Part shown: positions 1 to 6,364 of the stretch, in pieces | Layout of the letters: the number at the start of each line of letters is the position of its first letter | How positions within the stretch are numbered: position 1 is the stretch's first letter | IMG/VR virus record: IMGVR_UViG_3300032047_000187 | Coordinates: 1 to 20,170 of that record | From: a virus | Reading direction: 5' to 3' (one strand) | Length of the DNA stretch: 20,170 bases | Made by a program: the position numbers and the translations under genes | Notes under the pieces: generated by a model | Seen by the model: only the letters and a program-made list of their open reading frames with translations | What the model was told of the DNA's origin: nothing | Database searches by the model: none

Positions 1-1
1 T

Positions 2-2737
2 AGTCAAGATGTCTATTACATGGATTTATATGCTGATGTAAGATATTATACACAGTTTAAGATACATGCAAAAACCTTTGCGCATGGTCACGCAACTAGT
101 AACCCTACTAGTGGTGGTTACCATACGATATTTTACGCATCACCAGCTACAGCTAATATTTCAGATTTTTCTGTAAATCATAATGATCCTTTATTTAGAG
201 GTAATAAAAAATGGCACGCTGGCAACGATGGTAGTGGTACTGGACTCGACGCTGATACAGTAGATGGAATACAAGGTTCAGCTATAATAACAACATCAAA
301 TATAGCTTCTCAAAACGTTAATTCTGCTAATAAAATAGATGGTATTCCCTTTCTTAATACAGGTAGTAACTCCGGAGTTAATGCTGATACTATGGCTCAA
401 AATGGTCATGTGTATTATACAAGTGGAGTTACAAACTTTTCAGGTAATTCAACAGACGGGGGTATATACGCGCAAATATATAATAGCGATTGGCAACATC
501 AAATTGCTGGTGATTACAGATCTGGTCAAATAGCTATAAGAGGTAAAAATAATGGAACGTGGCAGTCTTGGTATAAAGTATGGTCTGAAAATAATGACGG
601 ATCAGGATCTGGATTAGACGCAGATACGCTAGACGGAAGTCAAGCTAGTGCTTTTGCAACACTAAGTGGTTCAAATAGTTTTACTAATTCATACAACGAA
701 TTTGGTAATAATACAGGTGCAGTTAGTAATGATGGAAGTTGGAATGCAAGAGTAAATATTTCTGGTACTTCTCATGCTCGTTTAGATTTATTTGAAGATG
801 CAGATGATTCTAAGTTAAGATTATATGTTCACAGCAACAATAATGCACGAATTGATACAACGTCATCTACAGCTTTAGATTTTGGAACTGCTGGAACGGT
901 AAGAATGACAATACCAGCTGGCAGTGGTGTTGTAACAACAACAGGTCAAGGAACTTTATGGGGATCAGGTAACGACGGTTCAGGTACAGGGCTAGATGCT
1001 GATACATTAGATGGTTACCACAGAACACAGGTAGGAACATTTCAATCAGCAAGTGATTTCGCTGATGGTACATTAGTAACAACAAGTATTGTATCAAGTA
1101 ACACAAATGGAGATTCTTTTGTTATTGAAATTTCTGGTAAAGCATATGGGTCATCAAGGCCACATAAAGTTATAGCAGAAGGGTATATATATAATAACAC
1201 TATAATAAACACTAATGGATCAAACTTAGGAGGCACAAACTTTACGTATCTAAAAGTTATGAACCTTAATGGTAATTTATGTTTTTGGTGGCCAAGACAC
1301 GGTTACTGGAATTCATATGATGTTTATGTAAGAACCGCTAATACAAGTAGTGGTGGAGCTAATCATAATAAAGTTACTGCAATCGCAAACTCTACAGATC
1401 CTTCAAGTGCTACTAAAAAAATTCAAATAAATTTAGGTATGACTTGGACGAGCCATACTGATGGCTCAGGCTCAGGTTTAGATGCTGATACTGTTGATGG
1501 ATTGGAGGTTCACACTGGTACGAACAACGCAGCGAATAAGATAGTTAGAACTGATGGAAATGGATACGCTAATTTTGGTTGGATAAACACGGTATCTGGC
1601 AACTTAGGAACAAGTATTCCCGATAGAATTTATTCTTCAAATGATGGCTATATAAGATACTTAGATTTAGCAAGTTTCCGCTCTGTAATGAACGTAACTG
1701 CAAAAGCTAGTTATCAAGGTCGTGAGCAAAGTACATCAGATACTAACTACTGGATTGGTTCATTAGGATGGGGTACTATAGATTTTAACACAATAGCTCA
1801 TTATGGGTCAGGAAGTATTGATACTTGGAGTAATCCAGGTAATCAACCTTCAGGTACATCTCATTGGGTAGGTAGTCAACATTTACATTATGCGAACGGA
1901 AGTAATTCTTGGTATGGTCAACAAATTGTTGTAGGTGCTGGAGACCCTAGTCTTATGTATGTAAGAGGTGCTTGGGGTGGAACACCGACATCTTGGAGAA
2001 AAATGTGGAACGCAGGTAATGATGGTAGTGGTTCAACGTTAGATGCAGACTTTTTAGATGGGTATGACACCTCGCAAACTGGTGGCGCTAATAGAGTACT
2101 AGTAACTGGATCTAATCAATATTTAAACTTAAACAGCTGGATAAATGTTGCTGGTTCTGGATTATACTCATCCAGTGTAAACGGAGCGCATTTTTATCCA
2201 AACGCAGGTTCTGATTACGGAACATGGAGAATGTCTGGATCAAGAAATGGCTGGAACGGTATCGCATTTAATGATACTAGCGGAAATGCTAACTGTACAC
2301 TAATGGCAGAAACCACAACAATGGGATTGTATAACGATGCAGATAATGAGTGGATGGTTGAAGCTTCAAGAAACGGAGCGGTTTCACTCTACTACAATGG
2401 AGCAGCTAAAATAAGTACAGGTTCTGGAGGTGTTAATGTTACTGGTACTGTAAGCGCTAGTGCGGATGTTATTGCTTATTCAGATGAAAGATTAAAATCA
2501 AATATAAAAACTTTAGATGGTTCTAAGGTTTATGAAATGCGTGGTGTTAGCTTTACTAAAGATGATAAAAAAGGTAGTGGTGTTATAGCTCAAGAGCTAG
2601 AAAAAATAGCACCTGAGTTAGTAAACAATGATAGTGAATTTAAAGCTGTTGCATATGGTAATATAACTGGTTATTTAATTGAAGCTATTAAAGATTTAAA
2701 ACAAGAAGTAGAAGAACTTAAAAAACAAATTAAATAA
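2..2737 (+). CDS. Tail fibre protein, C-terminal part, with S74 intramolecular chaperone domain (5' end outside window)
   Basis: This is a receptor-binding tail fibre or spike. The frame is open from base 2 and the first Met (base 20) has no A-rich leader, so the gene almost certainly begins upstream; residues are numbered here from that Met. The protein is rich in Gly, Asn, Ser and Trp. Five copies of a motif like NDGSGTGLDADTVDG lie at residues 69-83, 192-206, 318-332, 480-494 and 667-681, and segments ending in paired Trp (WQSWYKVW, TSWRKMW) resemble pyocin-knob modules. Residues 821-905 form a Peptidase_S74 domain starting SDERLKSNI, with S821/D822 as the expected catalytic pair, then GVIAQELEKIAPEL and a final short coiled coil. 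In this family the domain drives trimerisation and then cleaves itself off just before the Ser. The gene ends in tandem TAA TAA. Fibre identity is firm; the ligand is unknown. Confidence 0.93.
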   Translation, partial: SQDVYYMDLYADVRYYTQFKIHAKTFAHGHATSNPTSGGYHTIFYASPATANISDFSVNHNDPLFRGNKKWHAGNDGSGTGLDADTVDGIQGSAIITTSNIASQNVNSANKIDGIPFLNTGSNSGVNADTMAQNGHVYYTSGVTNFSGNSTDGGIYAQIYNSDWQHQIAGDYRSGQIAIRGKNNGTWQSWYKVWSENNDGSGSGLDADTLDGSQASAFATLSGSNSFTNSYNEFGNNTGAVSNDGSWNARVNISGTSHARLDLFEDADDSKLRLYVHSNNNARIDTTSSTALDFGTAGTVRMTIPAGSGVVTTTGQGTLWGSGNDGSGTGLDADTLDGYHRTQVGTFQSASDFADGTLVTTSIVSSNTNGDSFVIEISGKAYGSSRPHKVIAEGYIYNNTIINTNGSNLGGTNFTYLKVMNLNGNLCFWWPRHGYWNSYDVYVRTANTSSGGANHNKVTAIANSTDPSSATKKIQINLGMTWTSHTDGSGSGLDADTVDGLEVHTGTNNAANKIVRTDGNGYANFGWINTVSGNLGTSIPDRIYSSNDGYIRYLDLASFRSVMNVTAKASYQGREQSTSDTNYWIGSLGWGTIDFNTIAHYGSGSIDTWSNPGNQPSGTSHWVGSQHLHYANGSNSWYGQQIVVGAGDPSLMYVRGAWGGTPTSWRKMWNAGNDGSGSTLDADFLDGYDTSQTGGANRVLVTGSNQYLNLNSWINVAGSGLYSSSVNGAHFYPNAGSDYGTWRMSGSRNGWNGIAFNDTSGNANCTLMAETTTMGLYNDADNEWMVEASRNGAVSLYYNGAAKISTGSGGVNVTGTVSASADVIAYSDERLKSNIKTLDGSKVYEMRGVSFTKDDKKGSGVIAQELEKIAPELVNNDSEFKAVAYGNITGYLIEAIKDLKQEVEELKKQIK
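224..2062 (+). repeat. Five dispersed in-frame LDADT-DG repeats in the tail fibre
   Basis: Five 45-base units encode the consensus (N/T)DGSG(S/T)GLDAD(T/F)xDG at 224-268, 593-637, 971-1015, 1457-1501 and 2018-2062. The protein is conserved while codons differ, for example TCA GGA TCT against AGT GGT ACT, so these are old repeats kept by selection rather than a recent DNA duplication. They fall between larger modules and look like linkers or turns in the fibre shaft. Spacing is uneven (369, 378, 486 and 561 bases), as if cassettes of different length had been added. Confidence 0.9.
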
Positions 2738-2743
2738 TAAATT

Positions 2744-2917
2744 ATGGCAAATTTTACATGTATTACAATTATAAAAGGTGTTATTGATCCTACTGATGAC
2801 GCTGATAAAATAAAAGTAGATTATGATGATGGCACTCAAAAAACTTTATTAGCAGACACGGATGTATCAGAAGAGTCTGATGTGGTAAAAGATATTCATA
2901 CAACATTTTTTAGTTAA
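2744..2917 (+). CDS. Small acidic protein of unknown function (57 aa)
   Basis: This short open frame fills the gap between the fibre and the next gene. It begins MANFTCITIIKGVIDPTDDA and ends HTTFFS. The start follows an A/T-rich leader six bases after the fibre stop, and its stop lies five bases before the next ATG, so the spacing is that of a real gene in a packed operon. The middle is rich in Asp and Glu (VDYDDG, DVSEESDVVKD). I see no signal peptide, membrane segment or known motif. A tail-associated role is only guessed from position. Confidence 0.6.
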   Translation: MANFTCITIIKGVIDPTDDADKIKVDYDDGTQKTLLADTDVSEESDVVKDIHTTFFS

Positions 2918-2922
2918 CAACA

Positions 2923-3483
2923 ATGGCAGTACCTACTAGTGGAGCTCTAAGCATGGTTAAAATTGCTAGAGAAAGAAAGTATAGTGATTTCAACGGCAGC
3001 CAGAGTATGGGTACTATTTCTATGCGTGATTTAATGGAGGGTGGTAATTCAGGAGGGTCAACAATAAGTTACCCTGCTGTTAACACTGATTCTTGTAATA
3101 ATAATACTTTACCTTTTGGTAGTCAACGTGTAGCTGGTATAACAGAGACAGATACGTATACTGGATGTGGAACTGGTTGCACAATAAGACCGTATATATT
3201 CAATTCATCAGGAACAGACATATCTAATTCAGTGTATGTTTCACCTAGTACAACAATTGCTGATATATACCCTAATGCTGGGCAACCTTATACAAACGTT
3301 GTTTATTATTCTAATCCAAATACGGGTGCTTTATTAGCTAATGGTCAATATTCTGTAGATGTAGTAAGAACTAATAATGGTCAAAGTGGATGCAACTCAT
3401 GTAGTGGTAATGGTAGTTGCTCATCTTTTAATTTCCAAATAACAAATGGAATTCCACAAGCTAGACCAGTTGGAAGTTGTTAA
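2923..3483 (+). CDS. Cysteine-rich putative virion surface protein (186 aa)
   Basis: I do not recognise this protein. The N-terminus MAVPTSGALSMVKIARERK, followed by MGTISMRDLMEGG, resembles leading segments I have seen in tail-associated proteins of Bacteroidota phages. The rest is rich in Gly, Ser, Asn and Thr, as in a beta-structured surface protein. There are seven cysteines, clustered as GCGTGC (about residues 86-91) and GCNSCSGNGSC (about 163-173), with one as the last residue. No membrane segment or signal peptide is visible. It lies five bases after the 57-aa gene and 10 before the next gene, which also ends in Cys. A small adhesin or fibre-tip accessory is the best guess. The cysteines could instead bind metal or form disulphides after release from the cell. 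Confidence 0.6.
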   Translation: MAVPTSGALSMVKIARERKYSDFNGSQSMGTISMRDLMEGGNSGGSTISYPAVNTDSCNNNTLPFGSQRVAGITETDTYTGCGTGCTIRPYIFNSSGTDISNSVYVSPSTTIADIYPNAGQPYTNVVYYSNPNTGALLANGQYSVDVVRTNNGQSGCNSCSGNGSCSSFNFQITNGIPQARPVGSC

Positions 3484-3493
3484 AATATAAAAT

Positions 3494-4123
3494 ATGTTAA
3501 AACCTTATAGATTTTCAGATTTTTACGGATACGATCAAGATTGTGCTAGTTCAACTATACCAACAAGTATTGGTGTAAACGTTAGAGGTATTGAATGGAA
3601 TGGTTTTACAGCAGATGGAACTATTGGTAGTAATGGTGGAGCTAGCGTTACTGCTAGAGGAGTTCTTTATTCATCAACTAATACTTCTCCAACAATAGGT
3701 GGATCAGGTGTTACTCAAATATCTGGTGGTACTGGTACATCAAATTTTTCAATAAATGTACCCGCAGCTGGTAATTTAACTAACTCTACAACTTACTATG
3801 TTAGGATTTATGCTACAAATAGTGTTGGCACAGCTTATTCAACTGTTTTTTCAGTTGAAACTATACGTAGAGCACATGTATTTAAGTATGCTACAGGTAA
3901 GTTTGGTCATTCTTTAGTTTGTAATAGCACTAATACGGTGACTTATTATGCTCAAGCTGATATGTCTATTAATATTGTTTTACAATTACAAGAACCTATT
4001 TACACGTCACCAACACCTAATCACTCTGGTCAACCTAGTGGATTAGTATCTTTATCTGATGGTAACCACAAAGGAAGATGGACTGGATCTGCGTGGCAAT
4101 CAGGATTTACATCAAGTTGTTAA
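3494..4123 (+). CDS. Putative virion surface protein with FN3/Ig-like domain (209 aa)
   Basis: The N-terminus MLKPYRFSDFYGYDQDC leads into an FN3/Ig-like beta-sandwich at about residues 25-123. Its wording (NGGASVTARGVLYSS, STTYYVRIYATNSVGTAYS) closely matches domains common in Bacteroidota surface and secreted proteins, where such domains bind carbohydrate or act as spacers. Residues 128-209 form a second unit with GLVSLSDGNHKGRW and a final FTSSC, resembling C-terminal modules I recall from Bacteroidota phage tail proteins. The protein probably decorates the tail or fibre and helps the phage hold to the host. The start has an A-rich leader (TAAAATATAAAAT), and the methyltransferase gene begins 10 bases after the stop. 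The domain call is good; the role is inferred from domain and neighbourhood. Confidence 0.72.
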   Translation: MLKPYRFSDFYGYDQDCASSTIPTSIGVNVRGIEWNGFTADGTIGSNGGASVTARGVLYSSTNTSPTIGGSGVTQISGGTGTSNFSINVPAAGNLTNSTTYYVRIYATNSVGTAYSTVFSVETIRRAHVFKYATGKFGHSLVCNSTNTVTYYAQADMSINIVLQLQEPIYTSPTPNHSGQPSGLVSLSDGNHKGRWTGSAWQSGFTSSC

Positions 4124-4133
4124 ATATAAAAAC

Positions 4134-4688
4134 ATGGCTATAATAATAAATACAGACAGTATATATAAGGATGATAATATAATAATGCACTCTGATGTTA
4201 CTTTATATTCAGAATCTGCTGCTGATATAATATCAGAAAATGGTGGAAATATACTAGAAATAGGTTTTGGATTAGGAATATCCGCAAATAAAGTGCAAAG
4301 CAATAACCCTGATAAGCATGTAATAATAGAAATAGAAGAAGACATATACAATAAAGCTTTAGAGTGGGCAAGTGGTAAAAGTAATGTAGAAGTTATATTA
4401 GGTGATTGGAAAACAACATTTGGTAATATAACTGACAAATTTGATGGTATATATATGGATGCTGATCAAGATGCTCCAGATGACTTAGAGTCTTTTCCTG
4501 AAAAAGTGAAAAATATATCTAACGATGGGTGTATTTTAATACAAACATCTTGGGGAATGGACAGCGATATACCTAGAAATAAAAATACTTATAAAACAAT
4601 AACGCTAGATGATAATACTAAAAAATGGTATTATGACGATACTTTAGACATAATTTACGTTACATTAACTGATAACGAGTGGGTATAA
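4134..4688 (+). CDS. Class I SAM-dependent methyltransferase, guanidinoacetate/arginine N-methyltransferase-like (184 aa)
   Basis: This is a Rossmann-fold methyltransferase. Motif I is ILEIGFGLGISA (about residues 40-51), continuing ANKVQ. The acidic end of strand 2 is HVIIEIEE, followed by VEVILGDW and FDGIYMD. The string GFG-GI-A-KVQ, then H-IIE, then FDGI matches guanidinoacetate methyltransferase (GAMT) and fungal RMT2 more than DNA methyltransferases, and there is no DPPY or PC motif. GAMT and RMT2 methylate guanidino nitrogens, of guanidinoacetate or of protein arginine; the substrate here is unknown. At 184 aa it is shorter than GAMT (about 236 aa), and the ends differ. I chose ATG 4134 (MAIIINTDS) over in-frame ATG 4059 because it follows ATATAAAAAC and avoids a long overlap with the preceding gene. 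Of 25 Ile codons, 23 are ATA. Sitting among structural genes, it may modify a virion protein, a small metabolite or a host factor. Confidence 0.8.
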   Translation: MAIIINTDSIYKDDNIIMHSDVTLYSESAADIISENGGNILEIGFGLGISANKVQSNNPDKHVIIEIEEDIYNKALEWASGKSNVEVILGDWKTTFGNITDKFDGIYMDADQDAPDDLESFPEKVKNISNDGCILIQTSWGMDSDIPRNKNTYKTITLDDNTKKWYYDDTLDIIYVTLTDNEWV

Positions 4689-4730
4689 GTAAAAAACGTG
4701 AAAATAGCGTAATAATATAAACATAGAAAT

Positions 4731-4748
4731 AACTTAAAAATAATAATT
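4731..4748 (+). promoter_or_regulatory. A-rich translation leader nearly identical to that of the major capsid gene
   Basis: The 18 bases before the ATG start AACTTAAAA and end AATT. Counting the ATG, they match the capsid gene leader at 12253-12273 in 19 of 21 positions. There is no Shine-Dalgarno sequence. A-rich leaders of this kind are the usual strong ribosome-loading signal in Bacteroidota. The match suggests that both genes are translated strongly. Confidence 0.45.
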
Positions 4749-5045
4749 ATGGCAATTACATGGAAATACGACGCTCCTGCTGAAAACGAAACCTCTGTTA
4801 ACGTGGTTTTTACTAGTGATGATCCTGAGATGACTCACACTAGAGGTGTTAACGCTGTTTTTGTAGACGGTAGTTACGATGCTACTGCTACAGAACAAAG
4901 GGTTAGCGAGGTAGCAATGGGGGTTGAAAACAAAATGGCTGTTGGGGCAATATCTGCAGAAGGCGCAGTAGACCCAAGTAAAACAATTGAAGACACAGCT
5001 AAACAAGCTGAAGAAGCTGAATCATCTGAAGAAGATGGTGAATAA
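4749..5045 (+). CDS. Small acidic protein, possible abundant virion component (98 aa)
   Basis: No known family is recognised. The protein begins MAITWKYDAPAENETSVNVV. It has a probable beta-rich first half (VNVVFTSDD, VNAVFVDGSYDA), an alanine-rich middle and a strongly acidic, likely disordered tail (AEEAESSEEDGE). There is no signal peptide or membrane segment. Two features suggest high expression. Its leader is almost the same as that of the major capsid gene. Its codons are also C-enriched compared with its neighbours: all four Asn codons are AAC and only one of three Ile codons is ATA, while the preceding gene is nearly all ATA and mostly AAT. It might be a capsid decoration protein or a small tail protein. 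That is inference from expression signals and location, not homology. Confidence 0.65.
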   Translation: MAITWKYDAPAENETSVNVVFTSDDPEMTHTRGVNAVFVDGSYDATATEQRVSEVAMGVENKMAVGAISAEGAVDPSKTIEDTAKQAEEAESSEEDGE

Positions 5046-5070
5046 TTTTTAACAATTTAAATTAAATAAA

Positions 5071-5355
5071 ATGAAAGACGTAAAAGTAGAGGACATCGCT
5101 CAAGATGTAAACAAGATTACTGATGAAGAATTAAAATCAGTTCAAGAAAAAGTAAATGAAATTAATAATTTACAAATGCAAGTAGGTGGTTTGGAAATTC
5201 AAAAAACAATCGGTATTGAGCAAATAAAAGTTGCACAAAACGATTTAAGTCAACTTCAAAAAACTCTTGAAGAAAATTACGGTAAAGTTTCTGTAAATCT
5301 TCAAGATGGAACTATAAAGCCTATAGAGGAAGATGAATCTGATAAGAAAAATTAG
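5071..5355 (+). CDS. Coiled-coil protein of unknown function (94 aa)
   Basis: Residues 15-75 are almost entirely charged and hydrophobic helix with heptad spacing (ITDEELKSVQEKVNEINNL, LEIQKTIGIEQIKVAQNDL), predicting a coiled coil. The C-terminus is YGKVSVNLQDGTIKPIEEDE. I recall small proteins with this layout (a TDEELK start, a coiled coil, then YG and NLxxG) near the packaging genes of many marine phages, always without an assigned function. The leader TTTAAATTAAATAAA is A-rich. The gene ends in TAG, unlike the TAA used by the other genes that end in this window. Its last 23 bases overlap the next gene in another frame, so the two are probably translationally coupled. Confidence 0.72.
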   Translation: MKDVKVEDIAQDVNKITDEELKSVQEKVNEINNLQMQVGGLEIQKTIGIEQIKVAQNDLSQLQKTLEENYGKVSVNLQDGTIKPIEEDESDKKN

Positions 5356-5551
5356 TATCGGTAAAGATTACAAAAATGAAGCTATGCACTACTCCGTAAG
5401 CCAAGAGGTTTACGGAGGGCATACTATTTGTGATATTATTGAAGAAGACGATAAGTTTAGTATTTATATAAAAAAAGGTGACGAGGTTCTTCCTTGGAAA
5501 GACTTTAATAAAAACATGGCAATAGCTGTAGAATACAATCTTGAGTATTAA
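5333..5551 (+). CDS. Small conserved-looking phage protein (72 aa), function unknown
   Basis: The protein MNLIRKISIGKDYKNEAMHY continues with GGHTICDIIEEDDKFSIYIKKGDEVLPWKDFNKNMAIAVEYNLEY, which reads as a compact beta-rich domain. From memory, small marine phage proteins with RKISIG-DYKN-MHY and a W-K-F-NMP-like end occur beside terminase genes, but no function is known. The ATG lies inside the preceding gene; GAGGA abuts it and is too close to act as a Shine-Dalgarno sequence, so coupling is more likely. Its TAA shares a base with the next ATG (TAATG). The coding sequence contains a strong hairpin at 5392-5417. Later Met codons would remove RKISIG, so the early start is preferred. Confidence 0.7.
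   Translation: MNLIRKISIGKDYKNEAMHYSVSQEVYGGHTICDIIEEDDKFSIYIKKGDEVLPWKDFNKNMAIAVEYNLEY
5392..5417 (+). other. Strong 11-bp hairpin inside a coding sequence
   Basis: CTCCGTAAGCC (5392-5402) and GGTTTACGGAG (5407-5417) pair over 11 bp with a single G-U, closing the four-base loop AAGA. It is unusually GC-rich for its surroundings and lies wholly within the 72-aa gene, about 60 bases after its start. No T-run follows, so it does not look like a terminator. It could act in RNA processing, in translation control, or at the DNA level as a packaging or recognition site near the terminase genes. The structure is plain in the sequence; the role is unknown. Confidence 0.75.
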
Positions 5552-6135
5552 TGCGTGGTTTATATAACTTTGTAGTAAAACCAAAAGGATCAAGATATAA
5601 TAATACTAAAAAAATTGGAGACAAAGAGCTAATATTAAATACTGAAATATTTAGTCACCAATACGTTAACAGAGAAGCAATAGTAATATCAGTGCCAAAA
5701 TTAATATGTACTGATATAAAAGTTGGTGATTCTGTTATAATACATCACAATGTGTTTAGAAGATGGCATGATCAACACGGTAATGAAAGAAATAGTAGAT
5801 CTTATTTCAAAGAAGATCAGTATTTTGTAGCTATAGATCAGATATTTTTGTATAAAAAAAATAATGAATGGTGTAGTTTGCCGGATTATTGTTTTGTAAA
5901 ACCAATTGAATCAAATAGTATTTACGAGGATAAAGAAAAACCTTTAGTCGGTATTGTTAAATACACTAACGGTAAAATTCCTGTAAACAAAAATGATCTT
6001 ATAGGCTTTACTCCAAATAGTGAGTACGAGTTTGTCATAGAAAAAGAAAGATTATATAGAGTTTTATCTAAATTTATTACAATTAAATATGAACACCAAG
6101 GAAAAGAAAAAGAATATAATCCAAGCTGGTTATAG
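5551..6135 (+). CDS. Probable tandem GroES/Cpn10-like co-chaperonin protein (194 aa)
   Basis: Two halves each follow the Cpn10 beta-barrel pattern. In the first (residues 1-102), FVVKPK matches VIVKRK, ELILNTE matches the GIVLTG strand, REAIVISVP the strand before the roof, DIKVGDSVIIHHNVFRRW the VKVGDIVIF strand, and EDQYFVAIDQIFLY the final ESDILAIVE. The second (110-180) has DYCFVKPIE, KPLVGIVKY, NKNDLIGFTPNSEYEFVIEKERLYRV and FITIKYE. GroES caps GroEL during folding, and phage versions such as T4 gp31 help fold the capsid protein. No GroEL is in the window, so it would use the host's. It is twice the usual 95-110 aa. Its start overlaps the previous stop by one base and its end overlaps the next gene by 47 bases. 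It was identified by eye from pattern, so a different barrel protein is possible. Confidence 0.58.
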   Translation: MRGLYNFVVKPKGSRYNNTKKIGDKELILNTEIFSHQYVNREAIVISVPKLICTDIKVGDSVIIHHNVFRRWHDQHGNERNSRSYFKEDQYFVAIDQIFLYKKNNEWCSLPDYCFVKPIESNSIYEDKEKPLVGIVKYTNGKIPVNKNDLIGFTPNSEYEFVIEKERLYRVLSKFITIKYEHQGKEKEYNPSWL

Positions 6136-6364
6136 AGCTGTAGATGAATTAATAAAAGTTGCTAAAGAACCTATAGTAGAAACAGATGATGATATTTCTG
6201 CTGATAGACTTAAAAATGCAGCTGCTACAAAAAAACTAGCGATATTCGATGCCTTTGAAATATTAAATCGTATTGAAGACGAAAAAGCTATTTTAGAAAA
6301 TAAGCCAAAAGAAGAAGTTAAAAAAACTACATTTAGTGGTTTTGCTGAACGAAGATCAAAATAA
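6089..6364 (+). CDS. Putative small terminase subunit or terminase-associated protein (91 aa)
   Basis: This small, mostly helical, highly charged protein begins MNTKEKKKNIIQAGYRAVDE and contains DDDISADRLKNAAATKKLAIFDAFEILNRIEDEK, ending FSGFAERRSK. It lies directly before the large terminase gene with a TAATG one-base overlap, the usual place of the small subunit that recognises phage DNA and regulates the packaging motor. Its size and helical nature fit, but I can see no clear helix-turn-helix, so the name rests on position and on remembered similarity to marine phage proteins beside TerL. The first 47 bases overlap the Cpn10-like gene; no later in-frame ATG keeps the conserved-looking part, so this start is required. 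Confidence 0.6.
   Translation: MNTKEKKKNIIQAGYRAVDELIKVAKEPIVETDDDISADRLKNAAATKKLAIFDAFEILNRIEDEKAILENKPKEEVKKTTFSGFAERRSK

Noticed and set aside
867-1236. Minus-strand open frames under the tail fibre
   Set aside because: They are antisense to a clear fibre gene with conserved repeats, and have no leader, domain or plausible neighbours.
4059-4133. Longer start for the methyltransferase at ATG 4059
   Set aside because: It would overlap the preceding gene by 65 bases and add an unlike stretch. ATG 4134 has the usual A-rich leader.
5321-5332. GAGGA before ATG 5333 as a Shine-Dalgarno site
   Set aside because: It directly abuts the ATG with almost no spacing, and the other genes in the window lack such sites.
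5333-5355. Programmed frameshift joining the 94-aa and 72-aa proteins, as in tail assembly chaperones
   Set aside because: The second frame is +1, I see no slippery heptamer beyond a run of five A, the second frame has its own ATG, and there is no tape measure gene nearby.
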